A DNA stretch of 64,000 nt from Victivallales bacterium (GCA_017535315.1 JAFXUD010000078.1:20360-84359); one strand, 5' to 3'. Shown: positions 42,963 to 52,440, counted from the stretch's first letter. The notes: generated from the sequence alone by a model not told the origin. Numbers and translations: made by a program.

Positions 42963-45262
42963 TGCGTCTTTTTATCCTCTCCATATTTGCCTTCATCCTC
43001 TCCATCATGGGTGCCACGTTGAAACTTGATTCGTTCCAGCAGCGCACTTGGAATGAGGAGAAGCCCGTTCTTGCCCCGTTGCAGCACGAACAGGAGCGCC
43101 CCGTCATTCCCCTGGCCTTTCCAGCCCGCACCGAAGTTGTCTCCACCGCCATTGACACAGCTACATGGCGCGAGGCCACCCATTTGCTCTTTACCTTCAA
43201 GGCGGATACGCTTCCCAAAGAGACCATTCTGACCATCTTCACCAAGGACAATGACAACCTCTGGCGACAGGTGCGGATGCCCTGCCCAGTCCCCAAGGAA
43301 GGCCTCATCCAGGCGCGCGTCCCCATTGTCGGCCCCGAGGCGGTCGCCCTTTGGCAGGCTTGCGGCCACAACCGCCCATGGACCTCACTTACAGCCGCCA
43401 ATCTTCTCGAATACGGCTGCATATTTGACCTCGATACGGGGGTGACAACTGCCTTCCAGGGCAAAATCCTGCTGCAATCCATTGAAACGGAAAAAGGAAC
43501 TGTCGCCAAACGTGCCACACCCGTTCGCGATTTCTCCTACCGTCCTGCCTCACCTGCCGTGGGCTCCACGCTGGAGCTATCCTTCAGGCTGGACGCATGG
43601 CCAACCGCCCCATTCGACTCCGCCAGGACCAAAATCACCGCCACCATCGCCACGCCCGATGGCAAGACAGAGACCGTCCACGGCTTCTACTACGAGGGCT
43701 TCCTCTACGATGAGCAGGAGTGGGACAAGACGCAGTGCCTCACCCCAAACGGCGAACCCCTTTTCAAGGTGCGCTACTGCCCGCGCGTTCCTGGCAAGCA
43801 CTCCATCTCCGTGCTCTGCGAGATAGACGACCAGGCCTTCCCCATCCAGCCATTCGACGTTGAGGTAAGCCCCGCCCCAGACGGCTACCATGGCTTCGTC
43901 CGCCGCGATGCCGCAAACAACCAGTTCTTCGCGTATGATGACGGTGCTCCCTTCTGGGGCCTTGGCATGAATGTCCGCTCCCCCTTTGACAACCGCTACA
44001 AGCAGGTTGCCCCCTACTCGACCTGGGAAGACATGGGCTTGGCAACCTACGACCTTCTGATGAAGAAGTACAAGGCAGTTGGCATCAACGTGATGGAGGT
44101 GTGGATGTGCTCATGGTGGCTCGCCCTGGAGTGGATCAACGATGCACCTGGCTTCCACGGTGTCGGCCACTACAACCAGTACCGTGCCTGGATGCTCGAC
44201 CACATTATGGAGCTGGCTCGCCAGAACGACATCTATATCATCTTGGTTTTCAACAACCACGGCAAGTTCGCCATGCACTACGACACCGAGTGGAAGCGCA
44301 ACCCATTCAACAAAATCAATGGCGGCTACCTCACCAACTGCGAGGAGTACTACACCAACGAGCGTGCACGTTCCGACACCAAGAAGCTCATTAACTACGT
44401 GAGCGCACGCTGGGGCGCAACGCCCAACCTCCTCGCTTGGAAACTCTTCACCGAAGTCGATTTGACTGGTCCCGACCTCAACTTCTACACCAATCCAGTC
44501 GTCACCGCCTGGCACCAGGAGATGGGCGACTACTTCAAGAAAATCGACCTCTACCAGCACCTCGTCACCACCCACTGGATGCTCGGTTGGCACCGTATCA
44601 ACAAGTCGCTGGCCATCATCCCGCAGCTGGACTTCATCTCCACTGACGCCTACTACAGCCTGGGTGAAGGCACTGGCGGTCTCGTTTCTCTGCTCAACGC
44701 CAGCCTCACCTTTGCCAAAGGCTGTGCCAAGCCCCTCGTCATCACCGAGTTCGGCGGCTCCTCATACGCAGATTCCATGACCAACCTGATGAAGCAGGTT
44801 CCCATTGGCATCTGGACTGGCTTCTTCAACGAGATGGGCATTATCCCCATGTATTGGTGGTTCGCCCTGCTGGAGGACAAGAAGCTCTACTCCGACTATA
44901 TCGCCCTATCCCAATACGGTGCCACGGAGGACAGGCGCAAGATGACACTTGCCGTTGCAGACCTTCCCAACGCCGCCTTCCTCTCCCACCGCTCCCTGCG
45001 CTCCGATACGCGACTCCTCGGCTGGCTCTATGACAAGGACTACTACTTCAGCTCAACGGAGAACATTCGCCCCGCCCCCCGCAAGGGCATCAAGCTGGAG
45101 CTCGCCGCCCCGAAGCCAGGCGACTACACTGTTGAAATCTGGGACTCCGTCCACGGCAACCGCCTCTCCGCCACCCCAATCACCATCCAAGAGAAGCAGG
45201 AAAAGCTCACCATCGACCTTCCCGACTTCCAGATGCACATCGCTTACAAGGTAATCAAATAA
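42962..45262 (+). CDS. Secreted DUF5060/GH5-like (clan GH-A) glycosidase
   Basis: The ATG at 42962 overlaps the fumarase stop by one base. The 766-residue protein has a signal peptide (MRLFILSIFAFILSIMGA), beta-sandwich domains to about residue 310 (the second, GSTLELSFRLD, is DUF5060-like), then a TIM barrel from FAYDDGAPFWGLGMNVR. Glu498 in KLFTEVD and Glu596 in VITEFGGSS occupy the acid/base and nucleophile positions. The usual Asn before the acid/base is Thr here. A short C-terminal beta domain follows. The substrate is unknown; related proteins act on plant or algal glycans. Confidence 0.82.
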   Translation: MRLFILSIFAFILSIMGATLKLDSFQQRTWNEEKPVLAPLQHEQERPVIPLAFPARTEVVSTAIDTATWREATHLLFTFKADTLPKETILTIFTKDNDNLWRQVRMPCPVPKEGLIQARVPIVGPEAVALWQACGHNRPWTSLTAANLLEYGCIFDLDTGVTTAFQGKILLQSIETEKGTVAKRATPVRDFSYRPASPAVGSTLELSFRLDAWPTAPFDSARTKITATIATPDGKTETVHGFYYEGFLYDEQEWDKTQCLTPNGEPLFKVRYCPRVPGKHSISVLCEIDDQAFPIQPFDVEVSPAPDGYHGFVRRDAANNQFFAYDDGAPFWGLGMNVRSPFDNRYKQVAPYSTWEDMGLATYDLLMKKYKAVGINVMEVWMCSWWLALEWINDAPGFHGVGHYNQYRAWMLDHIMELARQNDIYIILVFNNHGKFAMHYDTEWKRNPFNKINGGYLTNCEEYYTNERARSDTKKLINYVSARWGATPNLLAWKLFTEVDLTGPDLNFYTNPVVTAWHQEMGDYFKKIDLYQHLVTTHWMLGWHRINKSLAIIPQLDFISTDAYYSLGEGTGGLVSLLNASLTFAKGCAKPLVITEFGGSSYADSMTNLMKQVPIGIWTGFFNEMGIIPMYWWFALLEDKKLYSDYIALSQYGATEDRRKMTLAVADLPNAAFLSHRSLRSDTRLLGWLYDKDYYFSSTENIRPAPRKGIKLELAAPKPGDYTVEIWDSVHGNRLSATPITIQEKQEKLTIDLPDFQMHIAYKVIK

Positions 45263-45283
45263 AATCAACCTGCTAAACAGCCT

Positions 45284-47038
45284 ATGGACACCAGCATCAA
45301 GACCATACCATACGGAGTTAGCGACTTCGTCAACATGCGGGAGCTCAACGGCTACTATGTCGATAACACCTGGGGCATCCCGCTTCTGGAGGCTCTGCCA
45401 TACCAGCTTTTCCTGCGTCCGCGTCGCTTTGGCAAGAGCCTGTTGCTGAGCATACTCCACTACTACTATGACATCAACTATGTTGACCGCTTCGACGAGC
45501 TATTTGGTGGCACGTGGATACACGAAACCCCCACGCAGGCAAGAGGACGTTACCTGGTTCTCCACCTTGACTTCTCCAAAGTCGGCGGCGAGACCATTGA
45601 GGAAATGCAGCAGAATTTCGAGAAAACCTGCAAAATCGCCATCAATGCCTTCAGAGGAGCCTATAAAGAACTCATTCCTGCAGATGTGCAGGAGGAAATG
45701 GCTAAACAGACTACGTTTCAGGCTGAATTGGATACTCTGACCTCCAATTTGGAGTTCAGCTCCAAACGCCGAATCTACATCTTGATAGATGAGTACGACA
45801 ATTTCAGCAATCGCCTCCTGGCACAGGCGGGCTCGGTAGCATACCGCGAACTCTGCCACGGAACAGGCTTCTTCAAGACCTTTTTTGCCCTACTGAAGGC
45901 GCAGAACAAGGTTATCCAGCGCATTCTGCTGACTGGCGTCTCACCGATGACGTTGGACGACGTGACCAGCGGCTTCAACATCGCTGAAAATGTCTCACAG
46001 GATCCGCAGTTGGCCACCCTCTGCGGTTTCACCCACCCACAGATACGCGAGGTGCTGGACTACTATGCAAAAGTTGGCAAGTTCACGCCTAATTGCGACC
46101 AGGCCTTCCAACTTATCACCGACTGGTATGATCACTACAGGTTCTCCGAAGATGATGACAAGCAGGTCTGCAACCCTGTTCTCCTGCTTGGTTTTTTACG
46201 AAATTGTATGGCTACCAAGCACTTCCCACGCGACATGGTCGACGAGAACCTGAGAACTGACTACCGAAAGCTACGCCATATCGTCACCACCAATGGCAGA
46301 CTTAATGGAAAGTTCAACGCACTTGAGCAACTGGTGACCAATGGTAGCGTCACAATGAAACTCATACGCTCCTTCCAGGAGGAAACGTTGACCAGACCCG
46401 AAAGCTTCCTCTCGCTCCTATTCTACTACGGAATGGTAACAATCGGGGAGGAAAATAAGGGCAAGCTCCAGATGAAAATCCCCAACCAGCTCATGTGGCA
46501 GTTCATAGCGGACTTCCTGCTTGACGGCTACAAGGACGCATGCAACGTCGATATAAGAATCAACGAGCTGGCGGACAAGCTGGGCGACCTCGCATACAGC
46601 GGCGACTGGCGCCCTGCCGTCGAGCTGGCTGCAGGTGTGCTAAAGCAAACGCTGAGCGTTCGCGACCTCCTCGACGGCGAAAAGGCCGTGCAATCCGCCC
46701 TCGCCGCGCTTCTCTCAACAGGGAACGCCTTCGCCGTGCAGACCGAACACAGGGCTGGCTTTGGATTTGCAGACCTGTCGCTCGCTCCACGCATCATCAC
46801 CTTCCCCGACATCCAGTACGCCGCCTTAATCGAAGTGAAATACCTCCGCAAGACGGAGAAGCTCTCGGACAACACCAAGACCACTCTGCTTGCAGAAGCT
46901 CGTAAACAGCTTGAACGCTATGCGGAAGACCACGGCCTTGAGGAGACGTGGCACCTCAAACCGAAAGGTACCGTCACGCTAATCCGCCTGGCAGTCGTTT
47001 TCCACGGCGAGGAACTCCTCTTTGCGGAAGAAATCTAA
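45284..47038 (+). CDS. AAA-ATPase-like protein with PD-(D/E)XK nuclease-like domain
   Basis: The 584-residue protein belongs to the AAA-ATPase_like/DUF1703 group. LRPRRFGKSLLLS near residue 45 is its P-loop variant, IYILIDEYDNF near 165 the Walker B, and GVSPMTLDDVTSGFN the sensor region. The C-terminal FGFADLSLAP and AALIEVKYLR contain the Asp and Glu-Val-Lys of a PD-(D/E)XK nuclease fold. The family is expanded in gut Bacteroidetes and anaerobes; its role is not established. It sits inside a glycan operon, 21 bases after the glycosidase, and seems unrelated in function. Confidence 0.88.
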   Translation: MDTSIKTIPYGVSDFVNMRELNGYYVDNTWGIPLLEALPYQLFLRPRRFGKSLLLSILHYYYDINYVDRFDELFGGTWIHETPTQARGRYLVLHLDFSKVGGETIEEMQQNFEKTCKIAINAFRGAYKELIPADVQEEMAKQTTFQAELDTLTSNLEFSSKRRIYILIDEYDNFSNRLLAQAGSVAYRELCHGTGFFKTFFALLKAQNKVIQRILLTGVSPMTLDDVTSGFNIAENVSQDPQLATLCGFTHPQIREVLDYYAKVGKFTPNCDQAFQLITDWYDHYRFSEDDDKQVCNPVLLLGFLRNCMATKHFPRDMVDENLRTDYRKLRHIVTTNGRLNGKFNALEQLVTNGSVTMKLIRSFQEETLTRPESFLSLLFYYGMVTIGEENKGKLQMKIPNQLMWQFIADFLLDGYKDACNVDIRINELADKLGDLAYSGDWRPAVELAAGVLKQTLSVRDLLDGEKAVQSALAALLSTGNAFAVQTEHRAGFGFADLSLAPRIITFPDIQYAALIEVKYLRKTEKLSDNTKTTLLAEARKQLERYAEDHGLEETWHLKPKGTVTLIRLAVVFHGEELLFAEEI

Positions 47039-47053
47039 AGAGACTGTTCCACC

Positions 47054-47842
47054 ATGAAACTCGGCATTACCTCACTCATTTACCACAAGCGCTCTTTTCT
47101 CGACTGCGTGAAGGACGTTGCGGAAATCGGCTACAACTACATAGAACCCAACTTCGTGACGGGCTACTATGGCCATTATAATGCTCTGGAACTGGAGAAA
47201 TCGCCAAAACAACTAGCTGCCATCGTACAAGCGTTGTGCGACAGCCACCTTGCCTGTTCGGGTGTCGATTGTCACGGGCTATGCCAGGGCAACATGGAGA
47301 AGGTAGAATACACCATTCGCTACGTCTCGGCGGGCATCCACGTTGCGAAGGCACTTTGTTGCCCCATCCTCATCACGAGCTACCCCTGCGGCGAAGCCTC
47401 CTGGTCAAAGATAGTCGATGCCACCATCCAACTGGCTAACGAGGCAAAGGCCCTAGACATTCTTTATGCTGTCGAACCCGAGCGCCGCTATCCCGTCTCC
47501 AACAGCAAGAACCTGCGCCAGCTCATCAACGATGTTGGTGACAACCTGGTCAAGGTCAATTTCGACCCGACCCACTTCATCGACGAGGGCGAAGACCCCA
47601 TCAAGGCCCTCCACAACTTCATCCCCGAACTTGTCCACGTCCACCTGAAGGACTACATCGACGGTAAGCCAGCCCCATTCCTAGGTCAAAAGGGTTCTCC
47701 AGCCTACCGTCTGCTTAAGGAACTCCAGCGGCTGGATTTCCAAGGTGTTGTCTCCGTCGAAACGCTTGCCGATGTCTGCGATGAGCCAGAAAGGCTGGCG
47801 CGGGACATCTATGCCGCCATCCAACGCACGTTGGCGGAATAG
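47054..47842 (+). CDS. Sugar phosphate isomerase/epimerase
   Basis: The 262-residue xylose-isomerase-like barrel begins 15 bases after the AAA protein. The metal-site series is YAVEPERRYP (Glu), VNFDPTHF (Asp, His), VHVHLKDYIDG (His, Asp) and VSVETLAD (Glu), all in the expected order. It likely isomerises a monosaccharide released by the neighbouring glycosidases. The stop codon is contained in a 13-bp hairpin (47828-47857). Confidence 0.88.
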   Translation: MKLGITSLIYHKRSFLDCVKDVAEIGYNYIEPNFVTGYYGHYNALELEKSPKQLAAIVQALCDSHLACSGVDCHGLCQGNMEKVEYTIRYVSAGIHVAKALCCPILITSYPCGEASWSKIVDATIQLANEAKALDILYAVEPERRYPVSNSKNLRQLINDVGDNLVKVNFDPTHFIDEGEDPIKALHNFIPELVHVHLKDYIDGKPAPFLGQKGSPAYRLLKELQRLDFQGVVSVETLADVCDEPERLARDIYAAIQRTLAE

Positions 47843-47857
47843 CCATTCCGCCAACGT
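47828..47857 (+). other. Hairpin enclosing the epimerase stop codon
   Basis: ACGTTGGCGGAAT (47828-47840) and ATTCCGCCAACGT (47845-47857) are perfectly complementary with a 4-base loop; the stop TAG is at 47840-47842. No T run follows. Confidence 0.65.
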
Positions 47858-47884
47858 TGAAAGGTATTAGCCAAAGAGGAAACC

Positions 47885-49033
47885 ATGCAAGAAAAAAAAC
47901 TTCCAGCCCCTTGTCCTTTCATCCAATATGAGGAAAAAAAGCATGGAACCAGCACACGGCTGTGGCAAGGTTGCCCTACAATTGCCGTCACAAAAGGCGG
48001 AAAGCTTTTTGCAGGTTGGTATTCAGGCGGCTCCCGCGAGCCATCTCTCCTGAACTATAACCTTCTGGTGGAAAGCAAAGATGGTGGCCTCACCTGGAGC
48101 ACACCTCTCCTCGTCCAAGAAGGAAGGCCCAATGACAATATACAAGTACTGGATATCCAACTCTGGATGGACCCGTTGGCTCGCCTCTGGATTTGCTGGC
48201 AGCAACGCGATTGGAAAACACGGCTCGACAAACCAAACCACTTTAGCAGCTGGGCTGTTGTCTGCGAGAATCCTGACGCCGACACCCTCTCCTTTTCAGC
48301 CCCCAAATACATTGGCGATGGTTTTCTAAGGTGCCAGCCCACTGTCCTTTCCGATGGACGCTGGCTCTTTTGCGCATACAACTGGCTTCACGGCGATTAT
48401 GCCTACTATGAGACTTGTGACAACGGTACGTCATTCCATCCATGCCATGCGGGAAAGCGCCTCGGCAAAGCAACTTTCGACGAAACGATGATTCTTGAAC
48501 GGCACAACGGTAGCCTCTGGATGCTTGCACGCACAACTGGTGTCGGAAAACTCGCAGAAACAACCTCCGTCGATGGAGGCAAAACCTGGTCGGACGCCAT
48601 CCCAAGCGCCATTCCAACCCCCTCTACACGATTCTTCCTCAAACGTCTGAAGTCGGGACGTGTTCTGCTGGTCAACAACAATTCCTCCACGGCTCGCAAC
48701 AACATGACCGCTTTCCTCTCCGAGGACGATGGCGCGACCTGGTCACACTCACTGCTGCTGGACAGCCGAGACACCTCATATCCTGATGTGGCTGAGGACA
48801 ATGACGGCACATTATACATGGTTTGGGACAGAGGACGCACCACCTTCAAGGAAATCCTCATCACACGCATTTGCGAAGCCGACATCATTGCAGGAAAAAC
48901 CGTCAATCCCGCCTCATTCCAATGCCATATCATCTCAAAAGCGCCCGTTGCTTCCAGCCTTCCCAACGCCGATGAAATCATCGACAACGACAAGCGCTGG
49001 CTTGAGGAGATAAATAAAACCGCATATCCCTAG
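47885..49033 (+). CDS. Sialidase-like (BNR/Asp-box) glycosidase
   Basis: The 382-residue protein has six-bladed propeller features: STRLWQGCPTI near the N-terminus (arginine-triad candidate), and three Asp boxes, SKDGGLTW, SVDGGKTW and SEDDGATW. No signal peptide is present, so it would act inside the cell or on imported oligosaccharides. Exo-sialidases of this form remove terminal sialic acid, but other BNR proteins only bind. The neighbouring epimerase and mannose-6-phosphate isomerase favour a catabolic role. AGAGGA lies 5 bases upstream of the ATG. Confidence 0.8.
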   Translation: MQEKKLPAPCPFIQYEEKKHGTSTRLWQGCPTIAVTKGGKLFAGWYSGGSREPSLLNYNLLVESKDGGLTWSTPLLVQEGRPNDNIQVLDIQLWMDPLARLWICWQQRDWKTRLDKPNHFSSWAVVCENPDADTLSFSAPKYIGDGFLRCQPTVLSDGRWLFCAYNWLHGDYAYYETCDNGTSFHPCHAGKRLGKATFDETMILERHNGSLWMLARTTGVGKLAETTSVDGGKTWSDAIPSAIPTPSTRFFLKRLKSGRVLLVNNNSSTARNNMTAFLSEDDGATWSHSLLLDSRDTSYPDVAEDNDGTLYMVWDRGRTTFKEILITRICEADIIAGKTVNPASFQCHIISKAPVASSLPNADEIIDNDKRWLEEINKTAYP

Positions 49034-49061
49034 TGCCATGTCATTTATCGGAGAATGTTAA

Positions 49062-50195
49062 ATGTTTCTGGAGCAACTTATCTGCCCCGTGCGCCACTAC
49101 GCCTGGGGTGAATGCCGCACAGGCAAACGCCCCCCATATATTCCAGACATCCTTAGACGCGACCCAGGCGACCTTCCCTGGGCGGAACTCTGGATTGGCG
49201 CGCACCCGTCGGGCAGCGCAGTCGTCAAAAGCACTGGCGAGCCTCTGGAAAAACTTATCCAGAAACAACCAATGTGGATGCTAGGCATCTCTCAGCAAGA
49301 GAACTCTCCCAGCCCTGCACTGCCTTTTCTGCTGAAAGTACTCTGTTGCTCGGAACCGCTTTCCATCCAGTCCCACCCAGACAAAGCGACCGCCGCAAAG
49401 CTTCATGCCATCCTTCCAAAGGAGTTTCCAGACGCTAACCACAAACCAGAAGTACTCCTTGCACTGAGCGATTTCCGACTGATGGCTGGTTTCCGTCCCG
49501 TAAAGGAGATACTTTCAGATATCGACTCCAGCCCTGCCCTGCGTCCGTGGAGAAAATCCCTGCCAGAAGAGCCAACTCTTGCAGAATTGACGCGTTTCGT
49601 CCTGGAAACGGATTCTGCCATTCTTAAAAACCTGGCAGAACAGTTCTGCCAGGAAGCACATACAGGCATCCAGGCAGAACAATTCCAAAATCTGCAGGAG
49701 AAGTACCCAGGGGACTGCGGCGTTTTTTTTGCGCTCCTGCTGAATGTCTTTATCCTGAAACCTGGCGAGGCGGTCTTTATGCAGGCAAATGTCCCGCACG
49801 CCTATCTGGACGGCCAAGGCATTGAGTGCATGGCCAACTCCGACAATGTCATCCGCGCTGGCCTGACACCCAAATACGTCAACCGCAAACTATTGCTGAG
49901 CACCCTGGATTTCACCCCGCGCCCGCCGTCGCTTCTACGCGTCCCACACACGGAGGGCGATTTCGATTTCGCTTGTGGTGATGACTTCAGGTTGCGTCTC
50001 ATCCAGCACTCTCCCTACACGCGCGACAAAAACGTACCTGCAGTTTTCATTGTCCTCGAAGGCAGAGCCACCGTCGAGGCGGACGGCAAGTCCTTCGTCG
50101 CCGTCCGAGGCACCTCCTGGTTCGCTCCCGCATCTATCCGCAAACTTCAGATTCTTCCAGGCACAAATGCAACTATCGCCTGGGCGGAGGCATGA
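49062..50195 (+). CDS. manA: Mannose-6-phosphate isomerase, class I
   Basis: The 377-residue enzyme interconverts mannose-6-phosphate and fructose-6-phosphate. WAELWIGAHPSG, SIQSHPDK (zinc ligands Gln and His), NHKPE (zinc Glu) and VPHAYLDGQGIECM (zinc His) form the canonical metal site, and GLTPKYVN the type I signature. Length is typical. It is the last gene of the plus-strand run that begins at 42105 and supplies the entry step to glycolysis for mannose or mannosamine-derived sugars. Confidence 0.95.
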   Translation: MFLEQLICPVRHYAWGECRTGKRPPYIPDILRRDPGDLPWAELWIGAHPSGSAVVKSTGEPLEKLIQKQPMWMLGISQQENSPSPALPFLLKVLCCSEPLSIQSHPDKATAAKLHAILPKEFPDANHKPEVLLALSDFRLMAGFRPVKEILSDIDSSPALRPWRKSLPEEPTLAELTRFVLETDSAILKNLAEQFCQEAHTGIQAEQFQNLQEKYPGDCGVFFALLLNVFILKPGEAVFMQANVPHAYLDGQGIECMANSDNVIRAGLTPKYVNRKLLLSTLDFTPRPPSLLRVPHTEGDFDFACGDDFRLRLIQHSPYTRDKNVPAVFIVLEGRATVEADGKSFVAVRGTSWFAPASIRKLQILPGTNATIAWAEA

Positions 50196-50223
50196 GGAGA
50201 AATTACTTCCTTGTATGGGAATG

Positions 50224-50727
50224 TCAACTTAGCGTGGCTTCCATCACGAAGTCATTCATAAAAAAGCCATTGCCGATGGGCTTGTCCACCATCTCAACCG
50301 CCTTGAAACCATTGCGGAAATAGGCTCTCATCGCCTTTTCGTTGTGGCGGTTGACATTCAGGCGTAGAATGGAGAACCCCGCTTTGGCGGCCTGCTCCTT
50401 TGCCTCCTTCAGCATGCGGGAGCCAATGCCTTTTCCCTGGTACTCCGTCAAAAGATAGCATTTGTGCAGTTTGGCAACTCCAGCCTCCTCCTTGCAGGCA
50501 CCCCAGATGTAATATCCGACAGCACGCTCTCCATCAAAAACACCATTGAAGCGTATCCCCGCAGCATATTCGCGCTCCATCACCTCAGGGGCGTACATCA
50601 TCTCCATCATATAGACAATCTGCTCCTCCGAGAGTATCTCCCTGAAGGTCAATGGCCATACCTCGTCGGCAACCTGTCGCACCAAGTGCAACTCATCCCT
50701 GCACAATAACCGTGTCGTTATGTTCAT
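50224..50727 (-). CDS. GNAT family N-acetyltransferase
   Basis: The ATG at 50727 overlaps the patatin stop (ATGA), which decides the start over an upstream ATG at 50748. The 167-residue protein has the GNAT fold with the acetyl-CoA loop YQGKGIGSRML and the typical NVNRHNEKAMRAYFRNGF ending. The substrate cannot be inferred. It is translationally coupled to the patatin-like gene. Confidence 0.88.
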   Translation of the reverse strand: MNITTRLLCRDELHLVRQVADEVWPLTFREILSEEQIVYMMEMMYAPEVMEREYAAGIRFNGVFDGERAVGYYIWGACKEEAGVAKLHKCYLLTEYQGKGIGSRMLKEAKEQAAKAGFSILRLNVNRHNEKAMRAYFRNGFKAVEMVDKPIGNGFFMNDFVMEATLS

Positions 50728-51653
50728 AATGGCAATGCCTCCATCCATCTTTTCAGTTTTGACAGGGTCTGTTCCCCTGTCTGCCGTCCGATGTCATACG
50801 TCTGCTGCAACAGTTCTGGCTTTGAGGTGATTCGCTTGACTGGAAGCGTTGCTTCAGGACGAATCACAAATGCCTTCCCATCTTCCGCCTGTCTCTGGAC
50901 ACATTCCAATTGACGGTTATACAGCAGATGCCGTTGCCCGAACGCATCCAGAAATCTCGGATATTTGCGGTAAAGAAGCCTCACCAGCCCCATAAACGGC
51001 TGCTTTTGCTTGACATAGCCTTCGGGCTGCGTCAGAATCACCACATTCTTCCCATAGCCCTGCCTCTCCATAAAGGCAAGGGGTATGGAATCCGCAAGCG
51101 CCCCGTCCATGTACTTGCCCCCATTTATCTCGACAATTGTCGAGACAATCGGCATGGAAGCAGAGGCTCTCATCCATTCCAGACATTCATACCCCCGTTC
51201 TGCACACCTATGGTAAACAGGCTCGCCTGTCAGCATATCCGTGCAAACGAGAAAAAACTCCATCGGATTCGACAAAAACGCCTCCCAGTCGAAGGGATCC
51301 AGCTCGGCTGGCAATCGGTGATAGCAGAATTGGGCTCCAAAGAGATTTCCTGTCAAAACCAGGGAACGAATGGAGCAATACCTCCAGTCTGTGCAGTATT
51401 TCTTGTTGTAGCGCAAAGCGCGACCTATCTGCCCCGACTTTAAGTTGCAACCGAAACATGCCCCAGCAGACACACCGACCATCCCATCGAACGAGATACC
51501 TTGCTCCATGAACACATCCAGCACCCCCGCCGTGAAAAGCCCACGCATCGCGCCACCCTCCAAAACCAAACCGATTTTGCCACTGCTTTTCCCACTGCTA
51601 TTTTCACAATGGGCAGTTTCTTTTGTATTTTCTTGTTCTGGTTGAGGTGGCAT
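50724..51653 (-). CDS. Patatin-like phospholipase
   Basis: The start is the ATG at 51653 (MPPQPEQEN), preceded by AAAGGA; an extension to 51755 lacks a binding site. The 309-residue protein has the oxyanion motif GGAMRG (33-38), the nucleophile elbow GVSAG with Ser62, and the catalytic Asp183 in DGA. It matches the bacterial YjjU-type patatin group. Likely a cytoplasmic acyl hydrolase acting on membrane lipids. No secretion signal or transport motif is present. Confidence 0.92.
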   Translation of the reverse strand: MPPQPEQENTKETAHCENSSGKSSGKIGLVLEGGAMRGLFTAGVLDVFMEQGISFDGMVGVSAGACFGCNLKSGQIGRALRYNKKYCTDWRYCSIRSLVLTGNLFGAQFCYHRLPAELDPFDWEAFLSNPMEFFLVCTDMLTGEPVYHRCAERGYECLEWMRASASMPIVSTIVEINGGKYMDGALADSIPLAFMERQGYGKNVVILTQPEGYVKQKQPFMGLVRLLYRKYPRFLDAFGQRHLLYNRQLECVQRQAEDGKAFVIRPEATLPVKRITSKPELLQQTYDIGRQTGEQTLSKLKRWMEALPL

Positions 51654-52072
51654 AGAAATCCTTTTGGGGGAAATGGGAAAATCGGGGCCCCGCCCTTTAG
51701 GGTTGGGGAGGAATTTAGCCTGTTTTTTTATGCTTGTCAAGTCCTGTTTTCGCATTTTCTAAACGATTCAAAATTCATTTTACTTTTTTATAGGCGTTTG
51801 AGGAAAGGTGTTTATAAAAGTTGTTTTTTAGGGGACATTGACCTACTCCTCATAGGGGAAGACAAAGAATCGAAAGGAACGAAAGGACTTAAACGACACA
51901 AGTGGCATAAGACCAGACAACCTTTCAGTTGTCCTGATTTTCTACCTTGGAGAACAAATCGGCTCAATTAAAACTATGCGTTTTGCATTATAGGGGAATA
52001 AGGCTTATATTGATACCCAGTGTAATCGTCTGATTACGCAATCGCAATGTGGCTTTAATGGACTTGGGAGAG
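51654..52072. other. Intergenic region before the repeat array
   Basis: About 420 bp without a convincing gene. The plus-strand open frame here (51501-51971) continues antisense into the patatin gene and has no ribosome-binding site. The only structure I see is GACAAC/GTTGTC (about 51916-51933). Confidence 0.5.
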
Positions 52073-52154
52073 GGCACAGTTTCCGACGGCGCAGGGGGGC
52101 GGGGACGCAGCCCCCCGTCGTTCGTGGGTGGGACAACGGGACCGACGACGAGAC
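52073..52154. repeat. Array unit A1 (left half)
   Basis: First of three tandem units sharing GGCAC, GACGGCGCAGGGG, GGACGCAGCCCCCCGTCGTT, GGACAACGGGACC and GACGACGAGAC. It ends in GAGAC (52150-52154), after which element B1 is inserted. Confidence 0.8.
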
Positions 52155-52285
52155 GTTAGTACTCCTGAATTAACGCCTAATGAGACAGGAATGACGGGAG
52201 AGACGGGAGAGACATAACGAAGTACTTGATGCCATTTCACTGTCCCTCCAGTTTCTCCCCTCCCTTATAAGTCAGGAGTACTAAC
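52155..52285. mobile_element. Inserted palindromic element B1
   Basis: The 131-bp element has perfect 14-bp inverted ends, GTTAGTACTCCTGA and TCAGGAGTACTAAC. Its interior has a purine-rich arm (GACGGGAGAGACGGGAGAGAC) facing a pyrimidine-rich arm (GTCCCTCCAGTTTCTCCCC). It is flanked by GAGAC (52150-52154) and TAGAT (52286-52290), which look like a diverged 5-bp target duplication. No coding capacity. Confidence 0.75.
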
Positions 52286-52316
52286 TAGATGTCGTCGTCA
52301 CACCCACTGTCGCGAT

Positions 52317-52418
52317 GGCACGGTTTTCGACGGCACAGGGGATTCGGGGACGCAGCCCCCCGTCGTTCGTGGGACAACGGGACCGACGACGAGACGTCGT
52401 CGTTACACCCGCTATCGC
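52317..52418. repeat. Array unit A2, without insertion
   Basis: The unit repeats A1 nearly base for base, reaches GAGAC at 52391-52395, and continues directly into GTCGTCGTTACACCC. The same right half follows element B1 at 52291. A2 therefore looks like the uninterrupted form. Confidence 0.8.
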
Positions 52419-52440
52419 ATGGCAAGGACACTGGGGAGTT

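Noticed and set aside
51501..51971. 156-codon plus-strand open frame after the patatin gene
   Set aside because: Half of it is antisense to the patatin N-terminus and the rest has no protein-like character or binding site.
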